This document shows positions 4,808 to 5,019 of a DNA stretch of 5,019 nucleotides, in pieces. Below the pieces are notes generated by a model. That model was given only the letters and a program-made list of their open reading frames with translations, was not told where the DNA came from and ran no database searches. Numbering within the stretch: position 1 is the stretch's first letter; the number at the start of each line of letters is the position of its first letter. The position numbers were made by a program, and so were the translations under genes. Source of the stretch: Asaia bogorensis (lineage in GTDB: Bacteria; Pseudomonadota; Alphaproteobacteria; Acetobacterales; Acetobacteraceae). The stretch lies in assembly GCA_945886995.1 (NCBI GenBank), contig CAMCZJ010000228.1, positions 1 through 5,019 on the forward strand, given 5' to 3'.

Positions 4808-5019
4808 ATGAAGGTTTTCATGGCAAAGTGCCGCGCATTCGGCCTTGGTCGGCTTATGGCCGGCGTGGCCGCTTTGGCGATGGGTTTGGTACTGGCTGTA
4901 CCTGCCTTGGCAGAGAGCATGGTTGGTGCGCCGGCGGCTTGGGGCATGGGCTTGCAGCCCTCGGGCGGGGTGGTGAAGGAACGTATTTCTTCCTTCAACA
5001 GCATGGTCTTCGCCATCAT
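4808..5019 (+). CDS. coxB: Cytochrome c oxidase subunit II, N-terminal part (3'-truncated by window edge)
   Basis: Seventy codons plus two bases are open to the end of the window without a stop. The N-terminus MKVFMAKCR is followed by a hydrophobic signal segment (about 16-35) ending VPALAE, with likely cleavage after the ALA at 33-35. The mature start ESMVGAPAAWGMGLQPSGG, then VVKERISSFNSMVFAII, follows the pattern GAPxxWxxGxQPxxxxVxExIxxFHNxxxxII seen in alphaproteobacterial CoxB precursors, just before the first membrane helix. The family role is to accept electrons from cytochrome c through the CuA centre in the periplasmic domain of aa3-type oxidase; that domain lies outside the window and cannot be checked. 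Asn64 follows Phe63 directly, whereas many homologues have His-Asn there. It is probably the first gene of a cox operon continuing downstream and is not obviously tied to the metal-uptake genes. Confidence 0.82.
   Translation, partial: MKVFMAKCRAFGLGRLMAGVAALAMGLVLAVPALAESMVGAPAAWGMGLQPSGGVVKERISSFNSMVFAI

Noticed and set aside
4759..5019. Minus-strand open frame of 86 codons at the right end.
   Set aside because: It lies antisense to the CoxB N-terminus, which has a ribosome site, a signal peptide and a recognisable mature start. The antisense product has no recognisable feature.

Overview
The window is GC-rich DNA and reads like a Gram-negative proteobacterial chromosome, most likely an alphaproteobacterium. 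The support is an outer-membrane OmpA-type C-terminus, a periplasmic binding protein with a signal peptide, and a CoxB-type cytochrome oxidase subunit II. The taxonomic guess rests on gene style only and was not checked by any search. No tRNA, rRNA, CRISPR array or mobile element was seen.

Layout. Positions 1-225 (+) hold the last 74 codons of an OmpA/Pal-type peptidoglycan-binding protein. It converges on, and overlaps by 14 nt, a four-gene minus-strand operon. In transcription order the operon is: a metal-binding periplasmic protein (4168 to 3197), an ABC ATPase (3200 to 2433), an ABC-3 permease with an extra C-terminal DtxR/MntR-like domain (2436 to 1144), and a second ABC-3 permease (1147 to 212). 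Every junction is a 4-nt start/stop overlap (ATGA, GTGA, ATGA), so the four genes are translationally coupled. Divergent from the operon is a small ArsR/SmtB-family regulator (4316-4639, +) with a complete alpha-5 type metal site. After a 168-nt spacer with several dyads, the window ends in the start of a cytochrome c oxidase subunit II gene (4808-5019, +), cut by the window edge.

How it fits together. The operon encodes a complete manganese/zinc/iron-type (cluster A-I) importer. The binding protein carries a His-His-His-Asp ligand set and lacks the His-rich loop of ZnuA, which favours a TroA/MntA/YtgA-like transporter. Gene order and the permease-repressor fusion match the chlamydial ytgA-ytgB-ytgCR-ytgD operon.

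The most interesting point is the regulation. One sensor domain is fused to the permease. A second sensor, of an unrelated family, is divergently encoded. A 14-bp dyad closely resembling a SmtB operator lies directly on the start codon of the binding-protein gene. SmtB-type proteins normally derepress efflux or storage genes when metal is high, so their placement over an uptake operon is unexpected.
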